Below are positions 52,747-61,058 of a stretch of DNA of 64,000 nt, piece by piece; the stretch's first letter is position 1, and each line of letters starts with the position of its first letter. A program made the translations under genes and the position numbers. Source of the stretch: Roseicyclus mahoneyensis (GTDB taxonomy: Bacteria > Pseudomonadota > Alphaproteobacteria > Rhodobacterales > Rhodobacteraceae); contig NZ_QGGW01000001.1 in assembly GCF_003148775.1 (NCBI RefSeq), positions 372,001 to 436,000 of the forward strand, written 5' to 3'. A model generated the notes under the pieces. It did no database searches and was not told where the DNA came from. It saw only the letters and a program-made list of their open reading frames with translations.

Positions 52747-54078
52747 ATGCTGAGGACCCTGCTGAGAACGACCACCATCGCGGGGGCGATGGCACTGGCT
52801 GGCGTGGCCGCCGCGCAAGAGGGGCCCTATGCCCCCTTTGCCGGAACGACGCTGGTGGTGAACTTTCCCGCCCATCCCCATTACAATGCCGTGATGGAGG
52901 TGCTGCCCGAGTTTACCGCCCAGACCGGCATCGAGGTCGAGGTGGACATGCTGCCCTTCCTCGACATGCGCGAGCGGCAGACGCTGGAACTTGCGCTGGA
53001 CGAAGGATCCTATGACCTGATTTCCTATGTCGTGTTTTCCAAAGCCGATTACGTCTTTGCCGATCAGATCCGAAACCTTGCACCCTTCTTCATGAACCCG
53101 CGACTGGCCGATCCGAGTTACGACCCGGAGGACCTGATCGACGGCTATGTCCAGAACATCGGCGTTGCGGGTGGCGAGCGCGGCTACCTGCCGGGGCCGA
53201 CCGGGTCGCTTTACGGGCTGCCCTTCGGGTCGGAAACCTCGGTGCTGTATTACCGCACCGACATCTTCGAGGAGCACGGGCTGACCCCGCCCGAGACCTA
53301 TGACGAACTGCTCGATCTGGCCTGCCGCATCCCTGAGCTTGAGCCGGGCATGGGCGGTGTGGCCAGCCGCGCCGCGTCGGGGCATCACGCCTCGCATGCC
53401 TGGCTGCTGCATCTCGCGCCGCTGGGGGGCCGCGTCTTTGACGAGACCTGGAACCCGATCCTGAACAACGAGGCAGGCGTTGCCGCTGCCGAGGCGCTGC
53501 GCCAGATCGTCGAGTGTGGTCCTGCGGGCTCCTCGGCCTTCGGCCCCGCCGAGGCCGCCAACGCCTTTGCGCAAGGGCAGGCTGCGATGTTCCTCGACAG
53601 CATCGCCTATGCCGCCGATTTCCAGGACCCCGCGCGCAGCACGGTGGTGGGCAACGTGGGCTACGCGATGCACCCGATGGGCGTGCGCCGCGGCAGCCAG
53701 ACCGGCGGCTTCGGTCTTGCCATCCCTCGCAACGCCGAACACCCCGAGGCGGCATTCCTGCTGATGCAGTGGCTGACAAGCCGCGAGGGCGATCTGGCCG
53801 TCGCCATGGCGGGCGGCAACCCCTCGCGCTTCTCGACCTATGCCAATGCGGAGTTGAACGCCCGTTACCCATGGTCGGCCGCCTTTGGTGAAGCGCTGGA
53901 ATTTGCCGATCCCGACTGGCGCCCGATCATCCCCGCATGGGGCCGGATCAACGCCGACATCGGCACCACCATGAGCCAGGTCCTGACCGAGGGGCTGGAC
54001 ATCCAGACCGCGCTTGACGGTATCGCAGACCGCACCCGCGCCCTGATGGAGGAAGAGGGTTACTACATCTGGCAGTAA
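52747..54078 (+). CDS. extracellular solute-binding protein, family 1
   Basis: 443 aa with GGGAGG before the ATG. A signal peptide (TTTIAGAMALAGVAAAQE) is followed by a family-1 binding protein: TLVVNFPAHPHYNAVMEVLPEFTAQTGIEVEV (in parts), SVLYYRTDIFEEHGLTPPETYDELLDLA, and GGFGLAIPRNAEHPEAAFLLMQWL. It delivers the substrate of the GntR-controlled importer. The ligand is unknown, probably a sugar, sugar acid or lactone given the downstream enzymes. Confidence 0.9.
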   Translation: MLRTLLRTTTIAGAMALAGVAAAQEGPYAPFAGTTLVVNFPAHPHYNAVMEVLPEFTAQTGIEVEVDMLPFLDMRERQTLELALDEGSYDLISYVVFSKADYVFADQIRNLAPFFMNPRLADPSYDPEDLIDGYVQNIGVAGGERGYLPGPTGSLYGLPFGSETSVLYYRTDIFEEHGLTPPETYDELLDLACRIPELEPGMGGVASRAASGHHASHAWLLHLAPLGGRVFDETWNPILNNEAGVAAAEALRQIVECGPAGSSAFGPAEAANAFAQGQAAMFLDSIAYAADFQDPARSTVVGNVGYAMHPMGVRRGSQTGGFGLAIPRNAEHPEAAFLLMQWLTSREGDLAVAMAGGNPSRFSTYANAELNARYPWSAAFGEALEFADPDWRPIIPAWGRINADIGTTMSQVLTEGLDIQTALDGIADRTRALMEEEGYYIWQ

Positions 54079-54134
54079 GCCCCTGATCGTGCCCGCACGC
54101 GCCGCCGTCCCCATCCCTGGCGCGCGCGGGACAC

Positions 54135-54169
54135 GCCGCCCCGCCGCGCATCCCTCGTGGCGGGGCGGC
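54135..54169 (+). promoter_or_regulatory. intercistronic stem-loop after the binding-protein gene
   Basis: GCCGCCCCGCC (54135-54145) and GGCGGGGCGGC (54159-54169) form a perfect 11-bp GC stem with a 13-base loop between binding-protein and permease genes. No U-run follows. It is probably an RNA-stability or attenuation element. Confidence 0.65.
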
Positions 54170-54198
54170 TCCCTGACCGACAGCCCGAAGGCCTGCCC

Positions 54199-55110
54199 GT
54201 GACCCGCATCTCCGCCAACCGCCTGACCCCTTACATGTTCATCGCGCCCGCGGCACTGGTGATGCTGATCGCGCTGTTCTACCCCATCGCCTACATGATC
54301 TGGGGCAGCTTCCGCGACTGGGACCCCAGCCAGACCATCGGCGAGACGGACTTCGTGGGGCTGGCCAATTACGCGCGCCTGCTTCGTGATCCGGCGTTTC
54401 ACGAAAGCTTCTGGGTCACGCTTGTCTTCGCCTTCACTGTCGTCAGCGTCGAGATGGTGCTGGGCGTGGGCCTAGCGCTGCTGCTTGACCGCAACATCCG
54501 CGGTATGTCGGTGCTGCGCACGCTGTTCATCTTGCCGATGATGATCGCGCCGGTCGTGGTGGGCCTTATCTGGCGCTACATGTTCCACCAGACCTACGGC
54601 ACCTTCAACCGCTTCCTGGAGGCCCTGGGCCTGCCCACGGTCGACTGGCTGGGTCAGAACGCGCTACTCAGCGTCATCATCGCCGACATCTGGCAATGGA
54701 CGCCCTTCATCTTCATCCTGTCGCTGGCTGCGCTACAATCGCTTCCCCGCTCCGCCTTGGAGGCTGCGCGGATCGACGGCGCGACCGGCTGGCAGCAGAT
54801 CATCTACATCAAGCTGCCGCTGATGATGCCGGTTTTGATCGTCACCATGCTTTTGCGCCTGATCGACGCCTTCAAGGTGCTGGAGGTGATCCTTGTGCTG
54901 ACGGGCGGCGGCCCCGGCCTGCAGACCGAGATCCTCGCGCTGCGGATTGCCCGGACGGCGCGCGAGTTCCGCGAGCTTGGCGAGGCGGCGGCGATGTCGA
55001 ATTATCTGCTGATGCTGCTCATGGTGCTGACGCTCGGCATGTTCGCCTTCACCCGCTGGCAAGAAGCCCGCGCCCGCCGTCTGCGCTTTACCCAAGAGGA
55101 GGAGGGCTGA
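54199..55110 (+). CDS. CUT1 ABC transporter permease, MalF type
   Basis: 303 aa from GTG 54199, with GAAGG about nine bases upstream. A longer frame to 54157 would run into the stem-loop region. About six membrane segments and the EAA loop EAARIDGATGWQQIIYIKLP (about residue 190) are seen. The next permease starts three bases after its stop. Confidence 0.9.
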   Translation: MTRISANRLTPYMFIAPAALVMLIALFYPIAYMIWGSFRDWDPSQTIGETDFVGLANYARLLRDPAFHESFWVTLVFAFTVVSVEMVLGVGLALLLDRNIRGMSVLRTLFILPMMIAPVVVGLIWRYMFHQTYGTFNRFLEALGLPTVDWLGQNALLSVIIADIWQWTPFIFILSLAALQSLPRSALEAARIDGATGWQQIIYIKLPLMMPVLIVTMLLRLIDAFKVLEVILVLTGGGPGLQTEILALRIARTAREFRELGEAAAMSNYLLMLLMVLTLGMFAFTRWQEARARRLRFTQEEEG

Positions 55111-55113
55111 GCG

Positions 55114-56049
55114 ATGGCTGCACCCACCCATGACCGGCAGAACCCGGCCTTTTTCGCGCTGATCGCGGTGCTGATCTTCATGTCGGTCGGCCCGGTCCTG
55201 TTGCTGCTGGCCAATTCGCTCAAGCTGGACGTGGATATTACCAGTGGCGCGGGCGGATTGTTGTTCATGCCCACGATCCGCAACTACGAGACCGCGCTGT
55301 GCGACATCTTGTGGTATCAGCCCGAACACCTGAGGTTTTGCCAGATCCGGTTTGGCGGGGCCTTCATAAATTCGATCATCATCGCGCTGGTCTCGACCGC
55401 GCTCACGCTGATCATGGGGACGATGGCGGCCTATGCGCTGGTGCGTTTCCGCTTCATGGGGCGCGACAGCCTCTCGCTCAGCACGCTGGCCGTCCGCATG
55501 ATCCCGCCCGCCGTGCTGCTGGTGCCGGTCTTCGGCCTGTGGAACAACGCCTTTTGCCTTGACCGCGATGGTCTTGTGGGCGGGATGATCCGCGAGATCT
55601 TTGGCGGGCGGGGCGATGTCTGTCTGGCGGGCACGCATTCGGGCATCATCTTGATTTATGTGGCGATGAACCTGCCCTTCGTGATCTGGATCTTGCAAAG
55701 CTTCATCGTGCAGGTGCCCTATTCGCTGGAGGAAGCCGCACGCGTCGACGGCGCGGGGCCGTTCCAGACCTTCTTTCTGGTGGTCCTGCCGCTGATAAAG
55801 CCGGGGCTGGCGGCGGCGGCCATCTTCACCTTCCGCATCGCGTGGAACGAATACCTGCTGGCCTCGGCGCTGGCGGACAGGAACACGATGACCGTGCCGA
55901 TCCTGATCGTGAACAACGCCAGCGAGTTCGACGGGCTGGGCACGATCTTTGCCACCGGGATGTTGCTCGCCATTCCCCCGATCCTCTTCACGCTCTTTGC
56001 CTCGCGCCAGATCATCACCGGCATGACGGCGGGCGCGGTGAAAGGGTAG
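55114..56049 (+). CDS. CUT1 ABC transporter permease, MalG type, with cysteine-bearing loop insertions
   Basis: 311 aa, longer than the usual 270-280. The EAA loop is EEAARVDGAGPFQTFFLVVLP and the end RQIITGMTAGAVKG is typical. Two extra stretches sit in predicted external loops, each with two cysteines: C63 and C76 before membrane segment 2, and C148 and C170 in the loop where MalG-type proteins usually have a short link. The spacing would allow disulfides. The function of the insertions is unknown. They may contact the binding protein. Confidence 0.88.
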   Translation: MAAPTHDRQNPAFFALIAVLIFMSVGPVLLLLANSLKLDVDITSGAGGLLFMPTIRNYETALCDILWYQPEHLRFCQIRFGGAFINSIIIALVSTALTLIMGTMAAYALVRFRFMGRDSLSLSTLAVRMIPPAVLLVPVFGLWNNAFCLDRDGLVGGMIREIFGGRGDVCLAGTHSGIILIYVAMNLPFVIWILQSFIVQVPYSLEEAARVDGAGPFQTFFLVVLPLIKPGLAAAAIFTFRIAWNEYLLASALADRNTMTVPILIVNNASEFDGLGTIFATGMLLAIPPILFTLFASRQIITGMTAGAVKG

Positions 56050-56054
56050 GGCCC

Positions 56055-57185
56055 GTGGCGCGCGTGCTGCTGATCGGGACCTATGAGACCAAAGGGGCGG
56101 AGCTTGCCGCGCTGTCGGATGCTTTGCAGGCCCACGGCCTGTCGGTCGATCCCGTGGACATTTCTCTGGGGGCTGGGGGCATGGTCCTGCCCGGCGCGCA
56201 GAAACTCGCCCGGATGGAGGTCCGCGCCAAGGAGGCGGGGCTGGAGGCGGCGGCCCGGTCGCAAGGCTGCCTTGCCGCGCTGGCCATTGGCGGCGGCACG
56301 GGGGGCGAGGTGGCGCTTGGCATGCTGCGTGCCCTGCCGCCAGATCTGCCCAAGCTTCTGGTCACCACGCTCGCCTTCGATCCGCGCGCGCCCCTTGCCG
56401 ATTGTGGCGTGACGCTGATCCCGACGCTGTGCGACTTTGAAGGGATGAACCCCACGCTCGCCCGCGTCTTCGAGAGGACGGCGGCGATGGTGGCCGGGCT
56501 GGCGTATGTCCGCCCGGTGCTGCCCAGCGCCGGTCCCTGTGTCGCGGTCTCGACGCTGGGGGCAACCGGCCCTGCCGGGGCTGCCGTAGCCCGTGCGCTG
56601 ACCGACCGGGGAGCGGTGGCGACGGTGTTCCACGCCAATGGCTACGGCGGTGCGGCCCTTGCCCGCTTCGTCCGCGAGGGGCGGGCGGCGGGCGTCATCG
56701 ACCTTAACGTCCACGAGCTTGGCAGGATCCGGCTTGCTGGCGTCTGCGTCCCCATGCCCGATCGCTTCACGGTCGCAGGCACCTTGCCCCGGATCGTCCT
56801 ACCTGGCGCGCTCAATTTTCTCGGGCTCGGTGCCATCGAGACGCTCACGACCGACCAGCGTGCCCGCCCGCACTACCGCCACACCGGCCATTTCACCCAT
56901 GTCCAAGTGACCGAGTCCGAGATGGAAACGCAGGCCGTGGCTCTGGCCGAGGCGCTCAACACCGCCACCGCGCCCACCCATGTCTTGATCCCCATGGGCG
57001 GCTTCAGCCACGAGGACCGCCCCGACGGCGCGATCGAGGCCCCCCGCCTGCGCGACATCGCCGCCCGCGTGCTGGCGGACGAAGCCCGCGCCTTTAGCGT
57101 CGCGCGTCTGCCCCACCACATCAACGCGCCCGAGACCGCCACGGCGGCCGTCACCGCGCTTTTTGACAGGATGCCCCATGGCTGA
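56055..57185 (+). CDS. Tm-1-like ATP-binding domain protein (UPF0261 family)
   Basis: 376 aa from GTG 56055, five bases after the permease stop. The N-terminal Tm-1-like half has VLLIGTYETKGAELAALSDAL and the glycine-rich AIGGGTGGEVALGMLRALP. The C-terminal half has VFHANGYGGAALARFVREGRAAGVIDLNVHEL and MGGFSHEDRPDG. Bacterial UPF0261 proteins have no settled function as far as I know. Plant Tm-1 has the related domain. Here it is locked between a sugar importer and a class II aldolase, whose start it overlaps by eight bases, which points to an enzymatic role in carbohydrate catabolism. Confidence 0.82.
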   Translation: MARVLLIGTYETKGAELAALSDALQAHGLSVDPVDISLGAGGMVLPGAQKLARMEVRAKEAGLEAAARSQGCLAALAIGGGTGGEVALGMLRALPPDLPKLLVTTLAFDPRAPLADCGVTLIPTLCDFEGMNPTLARVFERTAAMVAGLAYVRPVLPSAGPCVAVSTLGATGPAGAAVARALTDRGAVATVFHANGYGGAALARFVREGRAAGVIDLNVHELGRIRLAGVCVPMPDRFTVAGTLPRIVLPGALNFLGLGAIETLTTDQRARPHYRHTGHFTHVQVTESEMETQAVALAEALNTATAPTHVLIPMGGFSHEDRPDGAIEAPRLRDIAARVLADEARAFSVARLPHHINAPETATAAVTALFDRMPHG

Positions 57186-57846
57186 CACTGCCCGCTTTCC
57201 CGACCTGACCGACAAGATGGACGCGCTGATCGCCACCGCCCGGCGCAGTTTCGATCTGCGGCTGCAGACCAACGCAGGCGGCAATCTGTCGGTCAGGCTC
57301 GGGGCGGGGAATGCCATCGTCATCAAGCCCTCGGGCGTGGGCTTCGCCGAATGCACGCGGGACAACCTCCAGGTCGTGCTTCTGGACGGCACCATCCTGC
57401 CTTCGGAGCTGAAGCCCTCGAAAGACCTCGACTTCCACCTCGATCTCTACCGCATCCGCCCCGACATCAACGCCATCGTGCATTGCCACAGCCCATGGGC
57501 CACGGGCTATGCCAGCGCGGGGCTGGAGATCCCCTGCCTGACCGTCCAGACCATCGAGAAGATCGGGCGGATGCCGCTGATCGCGCTGTCGGCCAATGGA
57601 GGCCCGCAGACCGAGGTGGAGATCAGCCCGGTTTTTCGCGACCCGCAGATCCGCGCCGCGGTGCTGGCCAATCACGGGACCATCGGCGTGGGAAAGACCC
57701 TGATGGCCGCGCAATACCTCGCCGAGATCATCGAGGAGACGGCTCATATTGCCTATGTCCGCGACACGCTGATGGCCGCCCATGGTCGCAGCACCGCCGA
57801 TCTGCCGCGCTACGGCACCGCCGCAGATGCGCGTGCGGCTGGCTAG
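57178..57846 (+). CDS. class II aldolase/adducin family protein (short form)
   Basis: 222 aa from ATG 57178, overlapping the Tm-1-like gene stop. Core fold only: NAGGNLSVR phosphate loop, zinc histidines in VHCHSPWATGYAS and LANHGTIGVG. The glutamate position is occupied by S-K-D in PSKDLDFHLDLY. This short form is typical of L-fuculose-phosphate or L-ribulose-phosphate-epimerase-like enzymes. It is the last gene of the rightward operon, and a larger paralogue is in the leftward operon. Confidence 0.85.
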   Translation: MADTARFPDLTDKMDALIATARRSFDLRLQTNAGGNLSVRLGAGNAIVIKPSGVGFAECTRDNLQVVLLDGTILPSELKPSKDLDFHLDLYRIRPDINAIVHCHSPWATGYASAGLEIPCLTVQTIEKIGRMPLIALSANGGPQTEVEISPVFRDPQIRAAVLANHGTIGVGKTLMAAQYLAEIIEETAHIAYVRDTLMAAHGRSTADLPRYGTAADARAAG

Positions 57847-57917
57847 GGCGTCACCCAAAGGCGCGCGGCTTTCCCGCTCCACTTGCAAATCGCTGTCCGC
57901 GCAAGGATGGTCACGGG

Positions 57918-58289
57918 ATGGAGCATGCCCCCTCTCACCCCCAATTGCGGATCCGCATCGTCTTTGGCGAGGACGAGATGATCGGCCCGGGCAAGGCGGA
58001 ACTTCTGGAACGGATCGGGCGCTGCGGGTCCATCGCCGCCGCCGGGCGCGAGATGGGGATGAGCTACAAGCGCGCCTGGGAACTGGTGGGCACGCTCAAC
58101 GCGATGTTCCGCGATCCGTTGGTCCAAAGCACGCGCGGGGGCCCGGGCGGCGGCGGGGCGGTGCTGACCGAGGCGGGGCAGGCTGTGCTGGCGCATTACC
58201 GCGCTTTCGAGCACGCAGTAGCCGAGGCAGGGGCGGCCGAGCTTGCGGCGCTGGGCGCGCGCCTGAGGGATATTCCTGGAGAAAAATAA
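57918..58289 (+). CDS. modE: ModE-type molybdate regulator, helix-turn-helix domain only
   Basis: 123 aa from ATG 57918. It contains the ModE winged-helix signature (GPGKAELLERIGRCGSIAAAGREMGMSYKRAWELV, in parts; residues 22-57), with the usual glycine-rich TRGGPGGGGAVLTEAG wing. The two molybdate-binding TOBE/Mop domains of E. coli ModE are absent, so it cannot sense molybdate in the classical way. It lies 65 bases before modA. Confidence 0.87.
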   Translation: MEHAPSHPQLRIRIVFGEDEMIGPGKAELLERIGRCGSIAAAGREMGMSYKRAWELVGTLNAMFRDPLVQSTRGGPGGGGAVLTEAGQAVLAHYRAFEHAVAEAGAAELAALGARLRDIPGEK

Positions 58290-58317
58290 CGCTTGCCTCC
58301 GCGCCCATGCCGCGTCG

Positions 58318-58339
58318 ATATGTTTGACGGAACATATCT
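58318..58339. promoter_or_regulatory. ModE box upstream of modA
   Basis: GATATGTT and AACATATC form a perfect 8-bp inverted repeat with a 6-base spacer, the architecture and near-consensus of ModE-binding sites (CGNTATATA-type half-sites). It lies 15 bases before the modA start and thus overlaps the expected promoter or leader. It is the expected target of the ModE-like protein encoded just upstream. Confidence 0.75.
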
Positions 58340-58354
58340 AAGGGACATCCCCGC

Positions 58355-59134
58355 ATGTCGCCATCCAACATCCGCCGGGCCGCCCCTGCGCTGCTTGCGG
58401 CCCTTGCTCTCGCCGCCGCCCCTGTCCGCGCCGCGGCCGGTGATGTGCTGGTCTTCGCCGCGTCCAGCCTGACGACGGCGCTGGACCGCGTTGGCGCGGC
58501 ATGGTCGGCGGAAACGGGACATGTCGCCGTAATGTCCTATGCCGGATCCTCGGCCCATGCGCGCCAGATCCAGCAAGGCGCACCCGCCGATATCTTTATC
58601 TCGGCCAGCACCGACTGGATGGACGCCCTTGAGGTCTCGGGCGACCTGCGCGCGGACACGCGCCGCGATATCCTGGGCAACAGGCTGGTGCTGATCGCCC
58701 ATGGCGGGGACGTGCCGCCCGTGACCCTTGACGAGACCCTCGATCTGGTGGGCCTGCTGGAGGGGGGGCAGTTGTCCATGGCGTTGGTCGAGGCGGTGCC
58801 TGCGGGCATCTATGGCCGTCAGGCGCTGAGGGCGCTGGGGCTGTGGGACATCGTCGCGCCGCATGTGGCGCAATCCTACAACGTGCGCTCGGCGCTTGCC
58901 TTCGTGGCGCTTGGCGAGGCACCGCTGGGCATCGTCTATGCCACCGACGCTGCGGTCGAGGACGCTGTCACCGTCATCGCAACCTTCCCGCAAGACAGCC
59001 ATGCGCCGATCATCTTGCCTGCTGCCATCACCGCGCAATCGACCAGCCCCGAGGCGCTGTCGTTTCTGGAGTTCCTGATCTCGCCCACGGCCCGGACGAT
59101 CTGGGCCGACCATGGCTTTGACGTGCCGGGCTGA
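58355..59134 (+). CDS. modA: molybdate ABC transporter substrate-binding protein
   Basis: 259 aa with AAGGGA before the ATG. Signal peptide (AAPALLAALALAAAPVRAAA), then ModA motifs: VLVFAASSLTTALDRV with the oxyanion-binding serine, YAGSSAHARQIQQGAPADIFISAS, and a late GIVYATDAAVED. It captures molybdate or tungstate in the periplasm. Its stop codon shares a base with the modB start. Confidence 0.93.
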   Translation: MSPSNIRRAAPALLAALALAAAPVRAAAGDVLVFAASSLTTALDRVGAAWSAETGHVAVMSYAGSSAHARQIQQGAPADIFISASTDWMDALEVSGDLRADTRRDILGNRLVLIAHGGDVPPVTLDETLDLVGLLEGGQLSMALVEAVPAGIYGRQALRALGLWDIVAPHVAQSYNVRSALAFVALGEAPLGIVYATDAAVEDAVTVIATFPQDSHAPIILPAAITAQSTSPEALSFLEFLISPTARTIWADHGFDVPG

Positions 59135-59844
59135 TGTGGGGCGTGCTGGCAGGTTGGCTGGGCCCGGCGGAATGGGAGGCGGTGCGCCTGTCGGCGCGGG
59201 TGGCGCTCTGGGCGACGGCGGTCAGCCTGCCCTTCGGCATCGTCACAGCCTATGTTCTGGCGCGCTGGGAGTTTCCCGGCAAGCAGGTGCTGAACGGGCT
59301 GGTGCATCTTCCGCTGATCATGCCGCCCGTGGTGACGGGCTACCTGCTGCTGCTCGCACTGGGGCGGCGGGGCCCGGTCGGCGAGGTGCTGGAGCAGTGG
59401 TTCGGCATCGTCGTCGCCTTTCGCTGGACCGGCGCGGCCGTCGCGGCCGGGGTCATGGCCTTTCCGCTGATGGTCCGCGCGATCCGGCTGGCCATCGAAG
59501 CTGTTGACCCCAAGCTGGAACAGGCGGCGGGCACGCTGGGGGCCTCGCCTGTCTGGGTGTTTCTCACCGTCACCCTGCCGCTGATCCTGCCCGGCATCGT
59601 GGCCGGGTCCATCCTCGCCTTTGCCAAAGCGATCGGCGAGTTCGGGGCCACGATCACCTTCGTGTCCAACATTCCCGGCCAGACCCAGACCATGCCTCTG
59701 GCAATCTATTCCCTGTTGCAGGTTCCCGGCGGCGAGGATGGGGCCGCGCGTCTGGCCATCGTGTCGGTGGTCATCGCCATGGCCGCCCTGCTGCTGTCCG
59801 AATTCGTCGCCCGTCGGGTGGCACGCGTGGTGTCAGGATCATGA
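59134..59844 (+). CDS. modB: molybdate ABC transporter permease
   Basis: 236 aa membrane protein with about five hydrophobic segments and the ModB/CysT coupling loop EQAAGTLGASPVWVFLTVTLP, followed by the characteristic AFAKAIGEFGATITFVSNIPGQTQT. It starts on the last base of modA and its stop overlaps modC by four bases. Confidence 0.93.
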   Translation: MWGVLAGWLGPAEWEAVRLSARVALWATAVSLPFGIVTAYVLARWEFPGKQVLNGLVHLPLIMPPVVTGYLLLLALGRRGPVGEVLEQWFGIVVAFRWTGAAVAAGVMAFPLMVRAIRLAIEAVDPKLEQAAGTLGASPVWVFLTVTLPLILPGIVAGSILAFAKAIGEFGATITFVSNIPGQTQTMPLAIYSLLQVPGGEDGAARLAIVSVVIAMAALLLSEFVARRVARVVSGS

Positions 59845-60917
59845 CCTTGCAGCTTGCCTTGCGGCACCGGTTTGCCGGTTTTGCGCTCGATGTCGATGTG
59901 ACTGCACCCCCCGGCGTGACGGTGCTGTTCGGGCCTTCGGGATCGGGCAAGACGACGCTGATCAACGCGGTGGCGGGGCTGTTGCGCCCCGATGCGGGTC
60001 GGATCGCGGTGGCGGATTGGGTGTTGCTCGACACCAAGGCGCGCTACTGCCTGCCGCGGCACAAGCGCCGGATCGGCTATGTGTTTCAGGAGGGGCGGCT
60101 GTTCCCGCATCTGACGGTGCGCCAGAACCTCCTGTATGGGCGCTGGTTCGCGCCGCGCAACGTCACGCCCGAACCGCTGGACAGGGTGGTCGAGATGCTG
60201 GGCATCGGTGCTTTGCTGGAAAGACGCCCCGCCGCCCTGTCGGGGGGCGAGAAAAGCCGCGTCGCCATCGGGCGGGCGCTGTTGTCCGCGCCGCGCCTGA
60301 TCCTTGCCGACGAGCCGCTGGCCGCGCTGGACGAGGCGCGCAAGGCCGAGATCTTGCCCTATTTCGAGCGGTTGCGCGACGAGATCTCGGTGCCGATCCT
60401 CTATGTCAGCCATGCCTCGGTCGAGGTGGCGCGGCTGGCCACGACCGTCATCGCGCTGCAAGGCGGGCGGGTGGCGGCCATCGGCCCGCCCGAACGGGTG
60501 CTGGGGGATGCAAGCGCTGTCGGCGCGCGCGAGGTCGCATCTCTCCTGCGCGCGCGGGTGGTGGCGCACCATGACGATGGCCTGAGCGAACTTGCAACGG
60601 CGGCCGGGGCGCTGCACCTGCCGCGCGTCGCTGGCGCGCCCGGCACGGTGATCCGGGTGCGCATCGCCGCCTCCGACGTGATCTTGTCGCGCGCGGCACC
60701 TGTCGGGTTGTCGGCGCTGAACATCTTGCAAGGGACCATCGCCGAGATCCAGCCCGGGCGCGGCCCCGCCGCCCGGGTGGTGCTGGCGGTGGGCGCGGAG
60801 CGGCTGATCGCGCGTGTCACCTTGCGCGCGGTGGCGGCCTTGTCGCTCCAACCCGGTCAAACCTGCTACGCGATTCTGAAATCCGTTGCTGTCGCTCCCG
60901 AGGATGTGGGGCGCTGA
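59841..60917 (+). CDS. modC: molybdate ABC transporter ATP-binding protein
   Basis: 358 aa. Walker A GPSGSGKTT, FQEGRLFPHLTV, signature LSGGEKSRVAIGRAL, Walker B LILADEPLAALDE, switch SHASVE. The C-terminal Mop/TOBE domain (from about residue 285; LSALNILQGTIAEIQPG) can bind oxyanion and mediate transport inhibition. That may compensate for the missing Mop domains of the local ModE. Confidence 0.93.
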   Translation: MTLQLALRHRFAGFALDVDVTAPPGVTVLFGPSGSGKTTLINAVAGLLRPDAGRIAVADWVLLDTKARYCLPRHKRRIGYVFQEGRLFPHLTVRQNLLYGRWFAPRNVTPEPLDRVVEMLGIGALLERRPAALSGGEKSRVAIGRALLSAPRLILADEPLAALDEARKAEILPYFERLRDEISVPILYVSHASVEVARLATTVIALQGGRVAAIGPPERVLGDASAVGAREVASLLRARVVAHHDDGLSELATAAGALHLPRVAGAPGTVIRVRIAASDVILSRAAPVGLSALNILQGTIAEIQPGRGPAARVVLAVGAERLIARVTLRAVAALSLQPGQTCYAILKSVAVAPEDVGR

Positions 60918-61058
60918 CAGCCGCGCCCGACGCCGGATGATCGAGCTGGCCGGATCGTGACGCACGGGGCTGGACCATGGTCTCAAGGTCGTGGGGAAAC
61001 CGGCTTCCCGGACCACAGGTTCGGGAAGCCGTTGAGGGAGCCGGGCCGGGTGCCTGCG

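Noticed and set aside
52715-54402. Minus-strand open frame opposite the GntR-linked binding protein and permease
   Set aside because: The plus strand carries a signal peptide and family motifs. The minus-strand translation has no motif and antisense-type composition.
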